Below are positions 24,802-33,815 of a DNA stretch of 64,000 nucleotides, piece after piece (positions within the stretch are counted from its first letter, which is position 1; each line of letters begins with the position of its first letter). Both the position numbers and the translations under genes were made by a program. The DNA lies in assembly GCA_963747775.1 (NCBI GenBank), contig CAVVGT010000002.1:62001-126000 (forward strand), written 5' to 3'. Source of the DNA: JAGVSZ01 sp963747775 (GTDB lineage Bacteria > Pseudomonadota > Gammaproteobacteria > Burkholderiales > SG8-39). A model generated the notes under the pieces. The model was not told the origin of the DNA, did not search any database, and saw only the letters and a program-made list of their open reading frames with translations.

Positions 24802-26360
24802 CCGTGACTTCGGGCGTCGCGCAGGCACAAGCGCCCGATCCGGCATACGGCGTCGACGACGGCCCCACGCTCCGCCACGCCGACATCCACCGTCGGCCCG
24901 ACGCCGCCCGCAAGCGCGCCGTCGTGGACGCCCTCCACAAATTCCTCCCGCCGCACTGCCTGCTCTACGTCGACGAGGACACCCGCCCGTACGAGTGCGA
25001 CGGCCTCACCGCGTACCGCCAGACGCCGCTGTGCGTGGTCCTGCCGGAGACCGAGGAACAGGTCCGCCGCACGCTCGTGACCTGCCGCGAACTGGACGTA
25101 CCGGTGGTCGCGCGCGGCGCGGGCACGTGCCTCTCGGGCGGCGCGACGCCGCACGCCTCGGGGGTCCTGCTGGCGCTCGCGAAGTTCAACCGCATCCTGC
25201 GCATCGATCCGGTCGCGCGCATCGCCGTCGTCCAGCCCGGCGTGCGCAACGTCACCGTATCGGAAGCGGCGGCGCCCTACGGCCTCTTCTTCGCGCCGGA
25301 TCCGGCGTCGCAGCTCGCCTCGACCATCGGCGGCAACGTCGCTGAAAACGCCGGCGGCGTGCATTGCCTCAAGTACGGCCTCACCGCGCAGAACGTGATG
25401 GCCATTCGCGCAATCACGATCGAGGGCGATATCGTGGAGCTCGGCTCATCCGCGCTCGATGCGCCCGGTTACGATCTGACGACGCTGATCAACGGCTCCG
25501 AGGGAATGCTCGCGATCGCGACCGAAGCGACCCTGAAGCTGCTCCCGAGGCCGATGCTCGCGCGCGTGATCCTCGCCTCGTTCGCCGAGGTGGACGCCGC
25601 CGGTGACGCGGTCGCCGCCGTGATCGCCAACGGCATCATCCCCGCCGCGCTGGAGATGATGGACCAGGCCACCACCCGTGCGGTGGAAGAGTTCGTGCAC
25701 GCCGGCTACGACCTCGACGCGAAGGCGGTGTTGCTCTGCGAGTCGGACGGCACGCCGGAGGAAGTGGACGAGGAGATTGCGCGGATGACGGCGGTGCTGC
25801 GGGCTGCCGGGGCCTCCGGGATCCACGTGTCGGGCAGCGACGCGGAACGCGCCCGGCTCTGGGCCGGCCGCAAGGCGGCGCTCGCGACGATCGGGCGGCT
25901 CTCGCCCGATTACTACGTGCTCGACGGCAGCGTGCCCCGCCGCCGCATTTCGGAAGCGCTGCGGTTCATTGCCGGGCAGGAGCAGAAGCACGGCTTGCGC
26001 TGCCTGAACATGTTCCACGCGGGCGACGGCAACCTGCACCCGGTCATCCTCTTCAACGCCAGCGATCCCGCCCAGGTGCACCGCGGCGAGGCGTTCGCCG
26101 ACGAGGTGCTGCGCAAGTGCGTGGAGCTGGGCGGCACGGTCACCGGCGAGCACGGCGTGGGAATCGAGAAGCTCGGTGCCATGTGCGCCCAGTTCACGGC
26201 GGGCGAGCTCGGCACGTTCTTCGGGGTCAAGCGGGCCTTCGATCCGCCGGGGCTCCTCAATCCGGGCAAGGCGGTGCCGACGCTCGCGCGCTGCGCCGAG
26301 TTCGGCCGGATGCACGTGCGGCACGGGCAGCTGCCGTTTCCCGGGCTGGAGCGGTTCTGA
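24798..26360 (+). CDS. glcD: FAD-linked oxidase, glycolate/lactate oxidase GlcD type
   Basis: The 520-residue protein has a PCMH-type FAD-binding domain (about 65-245: VVLPETEEQVRRTL, VVARGAGTCLSGGATPH, SQLASTIGGNVAENAGG) and a C-terminal FAD-oxidase domain with HAGDGNLHP, GGTVTGEHGVGIEK and LLNPGKAVP. These match the GlcD subunit, which oxidises glycolate or D-lactate and passes electrons on through GlcE/GlcF. No glcE or glcF is adjacent, so it may act alone or use the LutA/B-like proteins near 63 kb; that link is inference. The GTG start overlaps the DUF1330 stop. Confidence 0.88.
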   Translation: MTVTSGVAQAQAPDPAYGVDDGPTLRHADIHRRPDAARKRAVVDALHKFLPPHCLLYVDEDTRPYECDGLTAYRQTPLCVVLPETEEQVRRTLVTCRELDVPVVARGAGTCLSGGATPHASGVLLALAKFNRILRIDPVARIAVVQPGVRNVTVSEAAAPYGLFFAPDPASQLASTIGGNVAENAGGVHCLKYGLTAQNVMAIRAITIEGDIVELGSSALDAPGYDLTTLINGSEGMLAIATEATLKLLPRPMLARVILASFAEVDAAGDAVAAVIANGIIPAALEMMDQATTRAVEEFVHAGYDLDAKAVLLCESDGTPEEVDEEIARMTAVLRAAGASGIHVSGSDAERARLWAGRKAALATIGRLSPDYYVLDGSVPRRRISEALRFIAGQEQKHGLRCLNMFHAGDGNLHPVILFNASDPAQVHRGEAFADEVLRKCVELGGTVTGEHGVGIEKLGAMCAQFTAGELGTFFGVKRAFDPPGLLNPGKAVPTLARCAEFGRMHVRHGQLPFPGLERF

Positions 26361-26425
26361 CTCCGGCGCCGGCATTCCGTCGCGTGGCGGAGCGGCATAC
26401 AATCGTTGCGGCACAAGGGAACGCC

Positions 26426-26647
26426 ATGAGATCGAGACGATCCGCGCTTTTCCTGACCGTCGCGCTGCTGGCGCCCGTGTCCGGCGGATGCGCGATGCAG
26501 GACGTGTCGCGAAACGTCTACGAAGGCGCCCGGCTCCGCAACGAGAGCCTGCGGGGGACGCCGCGCGAGACATCGGCGGCGCCGTCGATGAGCTACGACG
26601 ATTACGAGACGGCGCGCAACAGCGCGGCGACCCCTAAATCTCATTGA
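26426..26647 (+). CDS. Small lipoprotein, unknown function
   Basis: The 73-residue product has a lipoprotein-type signal with the acceptor Cys at residue 22 (VSGGC) followed by a short polar tail rich in Arg, Ser and Tyr (SMSYDDYETARN). Such short entericidin- or DUF-like lipoproteins are common in betaproteobacteria. No specific family is claimed. Confidence 0.7.
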   Translation: MRSRRSALFLTVALLAPVSGGCAMQDVSRNVYEGARLRNESLRGTPRETSAAPSMSYDDYETARNSAATPKSH

Positions 26648-26820
26648 CAGCGATAGAGCGTGGGTCGTGAGCTCGCGCCGACCGTAGCAAGGAGGCAGGA
26701 CGGTGTTCCCGGCACCGCGTACGCGCCGGTGCGATTGCAGGCGTTCGCCGTGGCATGATTCCGGGCGGCCGCGTGGTCGCGATGTCCGCGCACTGCGCGC
26801 GGTCTTCTTTCGGAGACGCG

Positions 26821-27717
26821 ATGAAGTTCGAAATCCCGCGTCGCGCGTGCGCGACGTTTCTCGCAGCGGTGCTCGCCGGCGCCGCGTCTGCGGCCGAGTG
26901 GCAGCCGTTCGTCTCCGTCACGCCGCTCTACCAGGGCAAGGGCGATCTGGACGGCGGCGGCGACTTTTCGATGTGGGGCGCGATCGTGCGCGCCGGCGCG
27001 ACGACCGACCTCGGCGGCGGCAACCGCGCCGGCGTGACGCTCAGCTACGACTACACCGACTACTCGTTCTCGAACCCCGTCGGCTTCGGCGGCGTCGCGC
27101 CGTGGAACGTCATCCAGCACTACGGCGTGGCGGTGCCGCTCTCGTTCGCGCTGCGCGACGACTGGTCCCTGGGCGTCGCACCTTCCGTCGACTGGTTCCG
27201 CGAGAACGGCGCCGATTCGGGCGACTCGTTCGGCTGGGGCGCGATCGTCTCCGCGACCAAGCGCTTCGCCGACGGCAACCGTCTCGGTCTCGGCGTCGGC
27301 GTGTTCGACCGCCTCGAGAAGACGAGCGTGTTCCCGTTCCTCGTCGTCGACGTGCGGCTCACCGACCGCTGGCGGCTGGTGAACCCGCTTCCCGCCGGCC
27401 CGACCGGCGGCGCCGGTCTCGAGCTCGACTATCGCTTCGACAGCGGCTGGAACCTCGGCCTCGGCGCGGCGTGGCGCACGGCGCGCTTCCGCCTCAGCGA
27501 GAGCGGGCCGGTGCCGAACGGCATCGGCGAGGAGCGCGGCGTGCCGGTGTTCTTCCGCGCCACGCGGAGCCTCGGCGAGCGCTCGTTGCTCAACCTCTAC
27601 GCCGGGGTCGTGGTGGGCGGGCAGCTGATCGTCGAGGATCCTTCCGGCAACGAGCTGCGCAAGGTCGACTTCGATCCGGCGCCGCTCTTCGGCGCGACCT
27701 TCTCGACGCGCTTCTAA
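26821..27717 (+). CDS. Outer-membrane beta-barrel protein (DUF6268-like)
   Basis: The 298-residue protein has a signal peptide ending ASAAE (about 1-25) and then alternating amphipathic strands. Repeats such as NRAGVTLSYDYTDY, LGLGVGVFDRL and GWNLGLGAAWR lead to a C-terminal aromatic end (FSTRF, ending in Phe), as expected for BAM-assembled barrels. The family name is a resemblance only. An in-frame ATG at 26755 would extend it without conserved sequence. It sits in front of the acyl-CoA ligase/enoyl-CoA hydratase pair and might take up their substrate, which is speculation. Confidence 0.78.
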   Translation: MKFEIPRRACATFLAAVLAGAASAAEWQPFVSVTPLYQGKGDLDGGGDFSMWGAIVRAGATTDLGGGNRAGVTLSYDYTDYSFSNPVGFGGVAPWNVIQHYGVAVPLSFALRDDWSLGVAPSVDWFRENGADSGDSFGWGAIVSATKRFADGNRLGLGVGVFDRLEKTSVFPFLVVDVRLTDRWRLVNPLPAGPTGGAGLELDYRFDSGWNLGLGAAWRTARFRLSESGPVPNGIGEERGVPVFFRATRSLGERSLLNLYAGVVVGGQLIVEDPSGNELRKVDFDPAPLFGATFSTRF

Positions 27718-27730
27718 GCGCGCGGCGCGA

Positions 27731-29329
27731 GTGAAGGCGGATACGCTCGCAGCCCTTCTCGAAGATCGCGCGGGGCGGGCGCCCGACGCCGCCGCGCTGC
27801 TCGACCGGGACCGTCCGGTCGCCTGCGCGGCGCTCGCCGACGAAGCGGCGCGGCTCGCCGCGGGGTTGGTCTCGATCGGCGTCGGCGCGGGCGACCGCGT
27901 CGCGCTCTGGCTGCCGAATCTGCCCGCGTGGCTCGCCACGTTCTTCGCGTGCGGGCGGCTGGGCGCGATCGCGGTGTCGGTCAACACGCGCTTCCGCAGC
28001 CACGAGGTGCAGGACATCGTCGAGCGGGCAGGGTGCAAGGCGATCGTATTCTGGCCCGGCTTCCGGAACATCGACTTCGCCGGGATTCTCGCCGAGTGCG
28101 ATCCCGGCACGCTCGGCACGCTGACGCACGTCGTCGCGTATGCGGAGGGTGACGAGCCTCTGCCCGACCGCGTCCACGAGCGGCGGGTCGTCTCGTATCG
28201 CGCGCTCGTCGAGCGCGAGCCCATGCGGGAGGCGGCGGGCCGGCCCGAATCGGGCTGCGTCATCTTCACGACCTCGGGCACCACGAAGGCGCCGAAGTTC
28301 GTGCTGCACGATCAGCGCACCGTCCTGCGTCACGCGCACGATGTCGCGCGCGGCTTCGGCTACGAAGCGCCGGACACGCGCGTGCTGGTCACGGCGCCGC
28401 TCTGCGGCGTGTACGGCTTCACCAACGCAATGGGCGCGCTCGCCGCCGGCGCGCCGATCGTGATGTATCCGACGTTCGATGCAGCGGAATCCGCGCAGGC
28501 GCTGCTGCGCCATCGTGTGACGCACACGCACGCGAGCGACGAGATGATCGGCCGCATGCTCGAGGCGGTGCCGGGCACGCCGGCATTCCCGGACGCGAAG
28601 TTCTTCGGTTACGCGGCGTTCTCGCCGGCGTATGCGGACCTCCCGCAGCGCGCCGAGGCGCGCGGGCTCACCGTCGTCGGCCTCTACGGCATGAGCGAGG
28701 TGCACGCGCTCATGGCGCGCCAAAGCGAGACGGCGTCGTTCGCCGAGCGCGTGCTCGCCGGCGGGCGCTGCGTCGCGCCGGCGGGGCGCGTGCGCGCGCG
28801 CGACCCGGAATCGGGTGCGATCCAGCCGCACGGCGTCGCGGGCGAGCTCGAGCTCAAGGTGCCGAGCTGCATGGTCGGCTACTTCGGCGACGAGGCGGCG
28901 ACGCGCGCCGCCTTCACCGACGACGGGTTCCTGCGCACCGGCGACCTCGGGTACTCGACTGCGGACGACGCGTTCGCGTTCCTCGCGCGCCTGGGCGACG
29001 CGCTGAGGCTCGGCGGGTTTCTCGTGAGCCCGGCGGAGATCGAGGACGTGCTGCAGGAGCAGCCCGCGGTGGCCGCCGCGCAGGTCGTCGGCGTCGACAC
29101 GCCCGCGGGAAAGAAGGCGTTCGCGTTCGTCATCGTGAAGCCGGGTGCGCGCTTCGACGCCGCGGCGCTGATCGACCATTGCGCGCAGCGCCTCGCGAAG
29201 TTCAAAGTGCCGGTGCGCGTGGAGCCGATCGACGCGTTTCCGGTGACGCCCGGTGCCAACGCGACCAAGATCCAGAAGTCGAAGCTGCGCGAACGTGCGC
29301 AGGCTTCCCTCGCGAGGAGAGACGGATGA
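27731..29329 (+). CDS. Acyl-CoA synthetase / AMP-dependent ligase
   Basis: The 532-residue product is an ANL-superfamily ligase: adenylate P-loop variant FTTSGTTKAPKF, LYGMSE at the A5 position, the TGDLG A7 motif and a C-terminal GANATKIQKSKLR segment where the catalytic Lys occurs. It would activate a carboxylic acid as acyl-AMP and then acyl-CoA. The start is GTG at 27731; few residues precede the conserved region. Its stop overlaps the enoyl-CoA hydratase ATG (ATGA), so they form a coupled pair for a fatty or aromatic acid route. Confidence 0.9.
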   Translation: MKADTLAALLEDRAGRAPDAAALLDRDRPVACAALADEAARLAAGLVSIGVGAGDRVALWLPNLPAWLATFFACGRLGAIAVSVNTRFRSHEVQDIVERAGCKAIVFWPGFRNIDFAGILAECDPGTLGTLTHVVAYAEGDEPLPDRVHERRVVSYRALVEREPMREAAGRPESGCVIFTTSGTTKAPKFVLHDQRTVLRHAHDVARGFGYEAPDTRVLVTAPLCGVYGFTNAMGALAAGAPIVMYPTFDAAESAQALLRHRVTHTHASDEMIGRMLEAVPGTPAFPDAKFFGYAAFSPAYADLPQRAEARGLTVVGLYGMSEVHALMARQSETASFAERVLAGGRCVAPAGRVRARDPESGAIQPHGVAGELELKVPSCMVGYFGDEAATRAAFTDDGFLRTGDLGYSTADDAFAFLARLGDALRLGGFLVSPAEIEDVLQEQPAVAAAQVVGVDTPAGKKAFAFVIVKPGARFDAAALIDHCAQRLAKFKVPVRVEPIDAFPVTPGANATKIQKSKLRERAQASLARRDG

Positions 29330-30108
29330 GCGAAACGGTCAAGGTGGAGAAAGTCGGTGCGATCACGCAGCTCGTGCTCAACCGTCCGGCGGCGTACAAC
29401 GCGCTCGACGCGGAGATGGTGGAAGCGCTCGCGTCGCGCCTGACGCTGCTCGCGCGCGACGGCACCGTGCGCGGCGTCGTGATCACCGGCGCGGGGAAGG
29501 CGTTCTGCTCGGGCGGCGATCTGCGTTGGGTGACTTCGCATCCGCAGGGCGCGGCGGGCGCGTTCCACGCGCTCGCGGCGCGCTTCCATCTGGCCGCGCT
29601 GGAGATCCGGCGCATGGCGAAGCCGGTCGTCGCTGCGGTCAACGGCGTCGCGGCCGGCGGCGGGTTCTCGCTCGCGCTGGCGTGCGACTTCCGCGTCATG
29701 GCGGAATCGGCAGTCCTGCGGCAGGCGTACACGTCGAGCGGGCTGTCGATCGACGGCGGCGGGACCTTCGCCCTGCCGCGTCTCGTCGGCGGCGCGCGCG
29801 CACTGGAGATCGTGGCGCTCGATCCGCCGATTCCGGCGCGGCAGGCGCTCGAGTGGGGGCTCGCGACGAAGGTCGTCGGCGATGGCGCTGCGGTTGGCGA
29901 GGCGATCGCGCTCGCCGAGCGCGTCGCCGCCGGTTCGCTGCACTCGTACGGGCTGTCGAAGCGGCTGCTCGGCGACGCGTTCGACACGCCGCTCGAGGCG
30001 CAGCTCGAGCGCGAGCGCGAGGCCCTCGCCGCGTGCGGCGCGCACGTCGACGGGCAGGAAGGGCTGCGTGCATTCGTCGAGAAGCGGAAGCCCGCGTTCT
30101 CGCGCTGA
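29326..30108 (+). CDS. Enoyl-CoA hydratase/isomerase family protein
   Basis: The 260-residue crotonase-fold protein has the oxyanion-hole motifs GAGKAFCSGGDL and NGVAAGGGFSLALACDFRVM, and the second-half segment SIDGGGTFALPRLVG. The Glu pair used by classical hydratases is not obvious in that segment (Asp-Gly-Gly-Gly), so it may be an isomerase, hydrolase or dehalogenase type. It overlaps the ligase gene by four bases. Confidence 0.88.
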   Translation: MSETVKVEKVGAITQLVLNRPAAYNALDAEMVEALASRLTLLARDGTVRGVVITGAGKAFCSGGDLRWVTSHPQGAAGAFHALAARFHLAALEIRRMAKPVVAAVNGVAAGGGFSLALACDFRVMAESAVLRQAYTSSGLSIDGGGTFALPRLVGGARALEIVALDPPIPARQALEWGLATKVVGDGAAVGEAIALAERVAAGSLHSYGLSKRLLGDAFDTPLEAQLEREREALAACGAHVDGQEGLRAFVEKRKPAFSR

Positions 30109-30252
30109 TCTCCAAGCAGGCCGACATGCTGCGCCGCAAAGTCATGGCGGGCCTGCCGGGGACCGAGCAGCGCGCATTCGGGCCGCTTGCGGGTGTCCTT
30201 CAGGTGGAGAAGAATGCCGCCTCGTTCCGCACAACTCAAAGGGGGAGAAGCC

Positions 30253-31369
30253 ATGGCAGTTGACCCGCGTCGCCGGCAGATCGTGCTCGGTTCGGCCACG
30301 GCCGCCGCGCTCATGCAACTCGGACTTGCGCCGCGCGCGTCCGCGCAATCGAATCGGCTCGCGAGCGTGCCCACCGTGGACAACCTGACCATCCGCGTGC
30401 TCACCGACTCGAGCTACGACACCCCGCGCGTGGGCACCTCGAAGTGGGTGAAGACCCGCCGCACCGGGCTCGTTTCGCCGACCGACGTCCGCAAGACGCT
30501 GCACAACGAATGGGGCCTGTCGCTCGCGATCGAGACGACGAGCGGCGGCGAGACGCGCAACCTGCTGCTCGACTTCGGCTACACGCCCGAATGCGCTCCT
30601 CAACAACATGGAGGTCATGGGCGTCGACGGCACGAAGATGCAGGCCCTCATCGCGAGCCACGGCCACTACGACCATTTCGGCGGGCTGATCGGGTACCTG
30701 CAGAAGTATCGCGACTCGCTCCCCGCCGACCTGACGATGTACATCGGCGGCGAGGATCTCTTCTGCCTGCGCAAGACGGGGACGGGCGCGCCCGGCCACT
30801 TCGCCGATTGGGGCGTGCTGGATCGCCGCGACCTCGAGAAATACCGCATCCGGGTGGTGAGCTGCGAGCAGCCGACGGTGATCCTCGGCCACGGGTTCAC
30901 GACCGGCACGATCCGGCGCACCAGTTTCGAGCGCGTGCTGCCCAACACGATGGTCGAGTACTTCAAGCGGGACGGCGTCGGTTGCGACATTCCGTCGGCG
31001 AACGCCAAGGCGCAGGGCAAGCCGGTTCCCGACGAGCACATCCACGAGCACGGCACCTGCTTCAACGTGAAGGACCGGGGCCTCGTGGTCATTTCCTCCT
31101 GCGGCCACGCCGGCATCGTCAACTCGGTGCGCCAGGCCATGGAGGTCTCGGGCGTGAAGAAGGTGCACGCCGCGCTCGGCGGCTTTCACCTGTTCCCGGC
31201 GCCCGACGACTACGTGAGCAAGACCGTGGCCGAGCTCAAGGTGATCGATCCGGACGTGATCATCCCGATGCACTGCTCCGGGCCGACGATGGTCGCGATG
31301 TTGCGGAGCGACCTCTCCGACCGGCTGATCGTCTCGTCCACCGGCACCGAGTACGTCTTCGGAGCCTAG
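30253..31369 (+). pseudogene. Exported metallo-beta-lactamase-fold hydrolase with one frameshift
   Basis: The start (GGGGGAG at good spacing) encodes a Tat-like signal (RRRQIVLGSATAAALMQLGLAPRASA). After GYTPE, near 30592, one extra base shifts the frame. The next phase continues ALLNNMEVMGVDG and the metal site SHGHYDHFGG, then CGHAGIVN, GGFHLF and PMHCSG, ending at 31369. Length after correction is about 371 residues. This pattern is the exported MBL-fold branch related to MftB-like/7,8-dihydropterin synthase-like hydrolases. The broken frame may be an error, because the rest is well conserved. The SCO1 gene begins at the next base. Confidence 0.82.
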
Positions 31370-32029
31370 ATGGACCAGGGTGGCGCGCGGCTCGGCATTC
31401 GCGCGCACGCCCTGATCGCGGCGGTCGTCGTCGCCGTCGCCGCGTCGACCGCATGGTTCGCCACGCGCGACCCGTCGCCCGCCGAGCGGCGCGCCGACGC
31501 CGCGCGGCTCATGAACGAGCTGATGTCGGGCAAGTTTCCCGTGGGCGGCGCGTTCGTCCTATCCGAACCGGAGGGACGGCGCGTCGCCCTCGCCGATTTC
31601 CGGGGCAAGCTGGTGCTGCTCTATTTCGGCTACGCCACCTGCCCCGACGTCTGCCCGACCGACCTCGCGATCATCGGCCAGGCGCTGCGCGATCTTGGCG
31701 ACGCAGGCGACCAGGTGCAGCCGGTATTCGTGACGCTCGACCCGGAACGCGACACGCCCGTGGTGCTGCGCGAATACGCGGCGGCGTTCCATCCGCGCTT
31801 CGTCGCACTCACCGGCACGGAAGGCGAGATCCGGCGCGTCGCCACCGACTACAAGGTGTTCTTCGAGAAGGTGCCCCTGCCCGGCACGAAGACCTACGTC
31901 ATCGACCATACGGCGTACACGTTCCTGCTCGACCGCGAGGGGCGTTTCGTCAGCCTCTTCCCGCCCGGCACGCCGCCCGCGCGAATGGCGGTCCTGCTGC
32001 GCGAGCAGCTCGCGGCGACGCCCCGTTGA
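31370..32029 (+). CDS. SCO1/SenC family copper-binding thioredoxin-fold protein
   Basis: The 219-residue protein has one N-terminal membrane anchor (about 12-30) and a periplasmic thioredoxin fold. The copper ligands are present: Cys91 and Cys95 (CPDVCP) and His180 (IDHTAYTF). SCO proteins deliver copper to the CuA site of cytochrome oxidase or act as thiol reductants. No cytochrome oxidase genes are adjacent here. Its ATG follows the stop of the MBL-fold gene without a gap. Confidence 0.92.
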   Translation: MDQGGARLGIRAHALIAAVVVAVAASTAWFATRDPSPAERRADAARLMNELMSGKFPVGGAFVLSEPEGRRVALADFRGKLVLLYFGYATCPDVCPTDLAIIGQALRDLGDAGDQVQPVFVTLDPERDTPVVLREYAAAFHPRFVALTGTEGEIRRVATDYKVFFEKVPLPGTKTYVIDHTAYTFLLDREGRFVSLFPPGTPPARMAVLLREQLAATPR

Positions 32030-32196
32030 CGCACGAACAAAGCATTGTCTATTCCGGAAGTGCGGGAGCAGAATGCCCTCGAACCCGGGCGCGGCAAGGG
32101 TCGCGCTGGCCCGGAAAGCCCCGCGACCCGGGGCCAGAAGAAGGAGCGGGAGCGATCCATTTTCCTTTCATGTCGTTTCAACGCAGGGGGGCCGAA

Positions 32197-32811
32197 ATGA
32201 AACGTTTGTCCGTCTTCACCGTGAGTTTTCTGGTGGTCGCGTCAGCCGTTCTGGGCTGCGCACAAATGTCCGGTTCAGACGCCGGGTGGACCACGCTCAT
32301 CGACGGCGCCAAGGGCCTCGACAACTGGAACCGCATCGGCGACGCCAACTGGCGAGCGGAGGACGGCGCCATCGTGGCCGACCGGGGCAAGGGCGGCTAT
32401 CTCGTCTCGAAGGGCTCGTACAAGGACTTCCAGATCAGGGCCGAGTTCTGGGCCGATCACACCACGAACAGCGGCATCTTCATCCGCGTCTCCGATCCCG
32501 CCAAGGTCACCGCCGCGAGCTCCTACGAGGTGAACATCTTCGACCAGCGCCCCGAGCCGGCCTACGGCACTGGTGCGATCGTGGATTTCGCCGCCGTATC
32601 GCCGATGCCCAAGGCGGGCGGCAAGTGGAACACCTATGAGATTACGGCCAAAGGCGCGCAGCTGATCGTCGTGCTGAACGGCGTCCAGACGGTCAACATC
32701 CAGAACGGCAAGTTCCCGCAGGGACCGTTCGCCCTGCAGTTCGGCAACGGTCCCAAGGACGCTCCCGGCGGCGCCATCAAGTGGCGAAAGGTGCAGGTCA
32801 AGGCGCTGTAA
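32197..32811 (+). CDS. DUF1080 (3-keto-disaccharide hydrolase-like) lipoprotein
   Basis: The 204-residue product has a lipoprotein signal with Cys21 (SAVLGC) and a concanavalin-like DUF1080 domain: WTTLIDGAKGLDNWN, YKDFQIRAEFWADHTTNSGIFIR and a final IKWRKVQVKAL, the usual ending. DUF1080 proteins include 3-keto-disaccharide hydrolases and many uncharacterised sugar-binding lipoproteins. The single-domain, about 200-residue form is typical. Confidence 0.9.
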   Translation: MKRLSVFTVSFLVVASAVLGCAQMSGSDAGWTTLIDGAKGLDNWNRIGDANWRAEDGAIVADRGKGGYLVSKGSYKDFQIRAEFWADHTTNSGIFIRVSDPAKVTAASSYEVNIFDQRPEPAYGTGAIVDFAAVSPMPKAGGKWNTYEITAKGAQLIVVLNGVQTVNIQNGKFPQGPFALQFGNGPKDAPGGAIKWRKVQVKAL

Positions 32812-32846
32812 TCCGCGCCGGCGGCGCGTTCGCCGCCGGATGTTTT

Positions 32847-32881
32847 CGTTCGAGCGGCCCTCGATCGGGGCCGCTCGAACG
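32847..32881. terminator. Strong hairpin between convergent genes (probable bidirectional terminator)
   Basis: Perfect 14-base arms (CGTTCGAGCGGCCC and its reverse complement) enclose a 7-base loop. It lies between the convergent DUF1080 and lipoprotein genes. A T-rich run is present only on the left side (TGTTTTC), so termination efficiency is uncertain. Confidence 0.7.
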
Positions 32882-32919
32882 TCCGATCTCGGCCGGTCCG
32901 GGACTTTCGCGACCGCCGC

Positions 32920-33561
32920 TCAGATGATCCCGTCCCGCGCCATCGCGTCGAACACGATCCCGACGTACTGCTGGACGGAGGCCGCGTCGTCGGATTCGCC
33001 GTCGCGGTCGGTCGTGCCGATCATGCCGCTCCATGCAAGCGCGCCGGTCCGCGCGTCGAAGAGCCGCGTCTCGGAGACGGTGCGCGTCGGGCCGCTGGCC
33101 GTCGTCTGCGGCGGGACGTAGGTCGTCTGCCACACGCCGGCGTAGTAGCCGTAGAAGCCGCCCCACCCGTAGCCCACGGTGACGGTGTAGCCGGGCGAAG
33201 TGACGGTCGTCACGTCGACGCTGGTGGTGCGCGCGATGAGCATCCCATCGACGCGCGTCTCGGCGATCACCTTCCGCAACGTGGCTTCGTCGGCCGCGCC
33301 GGACGTACCGAGCGTGGCGTAAGCCGGCACGCCCTGGATGCCGCGCTGGCCCAGCAGCGCGACCATGCGATCCTCGAACACGCGCCCCAGCACGTTCTCG
33401 TGCGTGACCGCGACGACGAGCACGCGCTTGAAGGGCTTGCCGACGTACTCGGGGTTCGCGTGCTGCTGCAGGAGCCGGTTCGGCGCGCAGCTCGCCACGC
33501 AAGCCAGCGCAACGAGGGCGAGGGAGAGCGCGCGCAGCCGGCGCGCGATGGGGTGGGTCAT
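32920..33561 (-). CDS. Lipoprotein (DUF4136-like) of unknown function
   Basis: The 213-residue protein has a lipoprotein signal with Cys25 (CVASC), then FKRVLVVAVTHENVLGRVFEDRMVALL, a Tyr/Gly-rich turn region (GYGWGGFYGYYAG) and ETRLFDARTGALAWSGMIGT near the end. This is the general pattern of GNA1162/DUF4136-like outer-membrane lipoproteins. The ATG at 33561 starts the signal peptide; the longer frame upstream is not conserved. Confidence 0.75.
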   Translation of the reverse strand: MTHPIARRLRALSLALVALACVASCAPNRLLQQHANPEYVGKPFKRVLVVAVTHENVLGRVFEDRMVALLGQRGIQGVPAYATLGTSGAADEATLRKVIAETRVDGMLIARTTSVDVTTVTSPGYTVTVGYGWGGFYGYYAGVWQTTYVPPQTTASGPTRTVSETRLFDARTGALAWSGMIGTTDRDGESDDAASVQQYVGIVFDAMARDGII

Positions 33562-33815
33562 GACGGAAACTCCTGGTGAAGTGGGCGAAGGGCCGGCACG
33601 GACCCTGCGCCGACGGTGTGGGATTCGCCGAACAGGATACCGGTAATTCCACAAGTGCCGTCGGGACACACCGCGATCGGCGGGCGAAGGGACGGGGGGT
33701 CGCTACTTCAGGTACTCTCCGCCCGCGCTGAGCAGGACCGCGCGAATCGTGTTGCTGCCTTTCTTCCCTTCCCTCCACTCCCCAATAAGAAGTTCCAAAT
33801 GCCAGGAGGCTCCAC

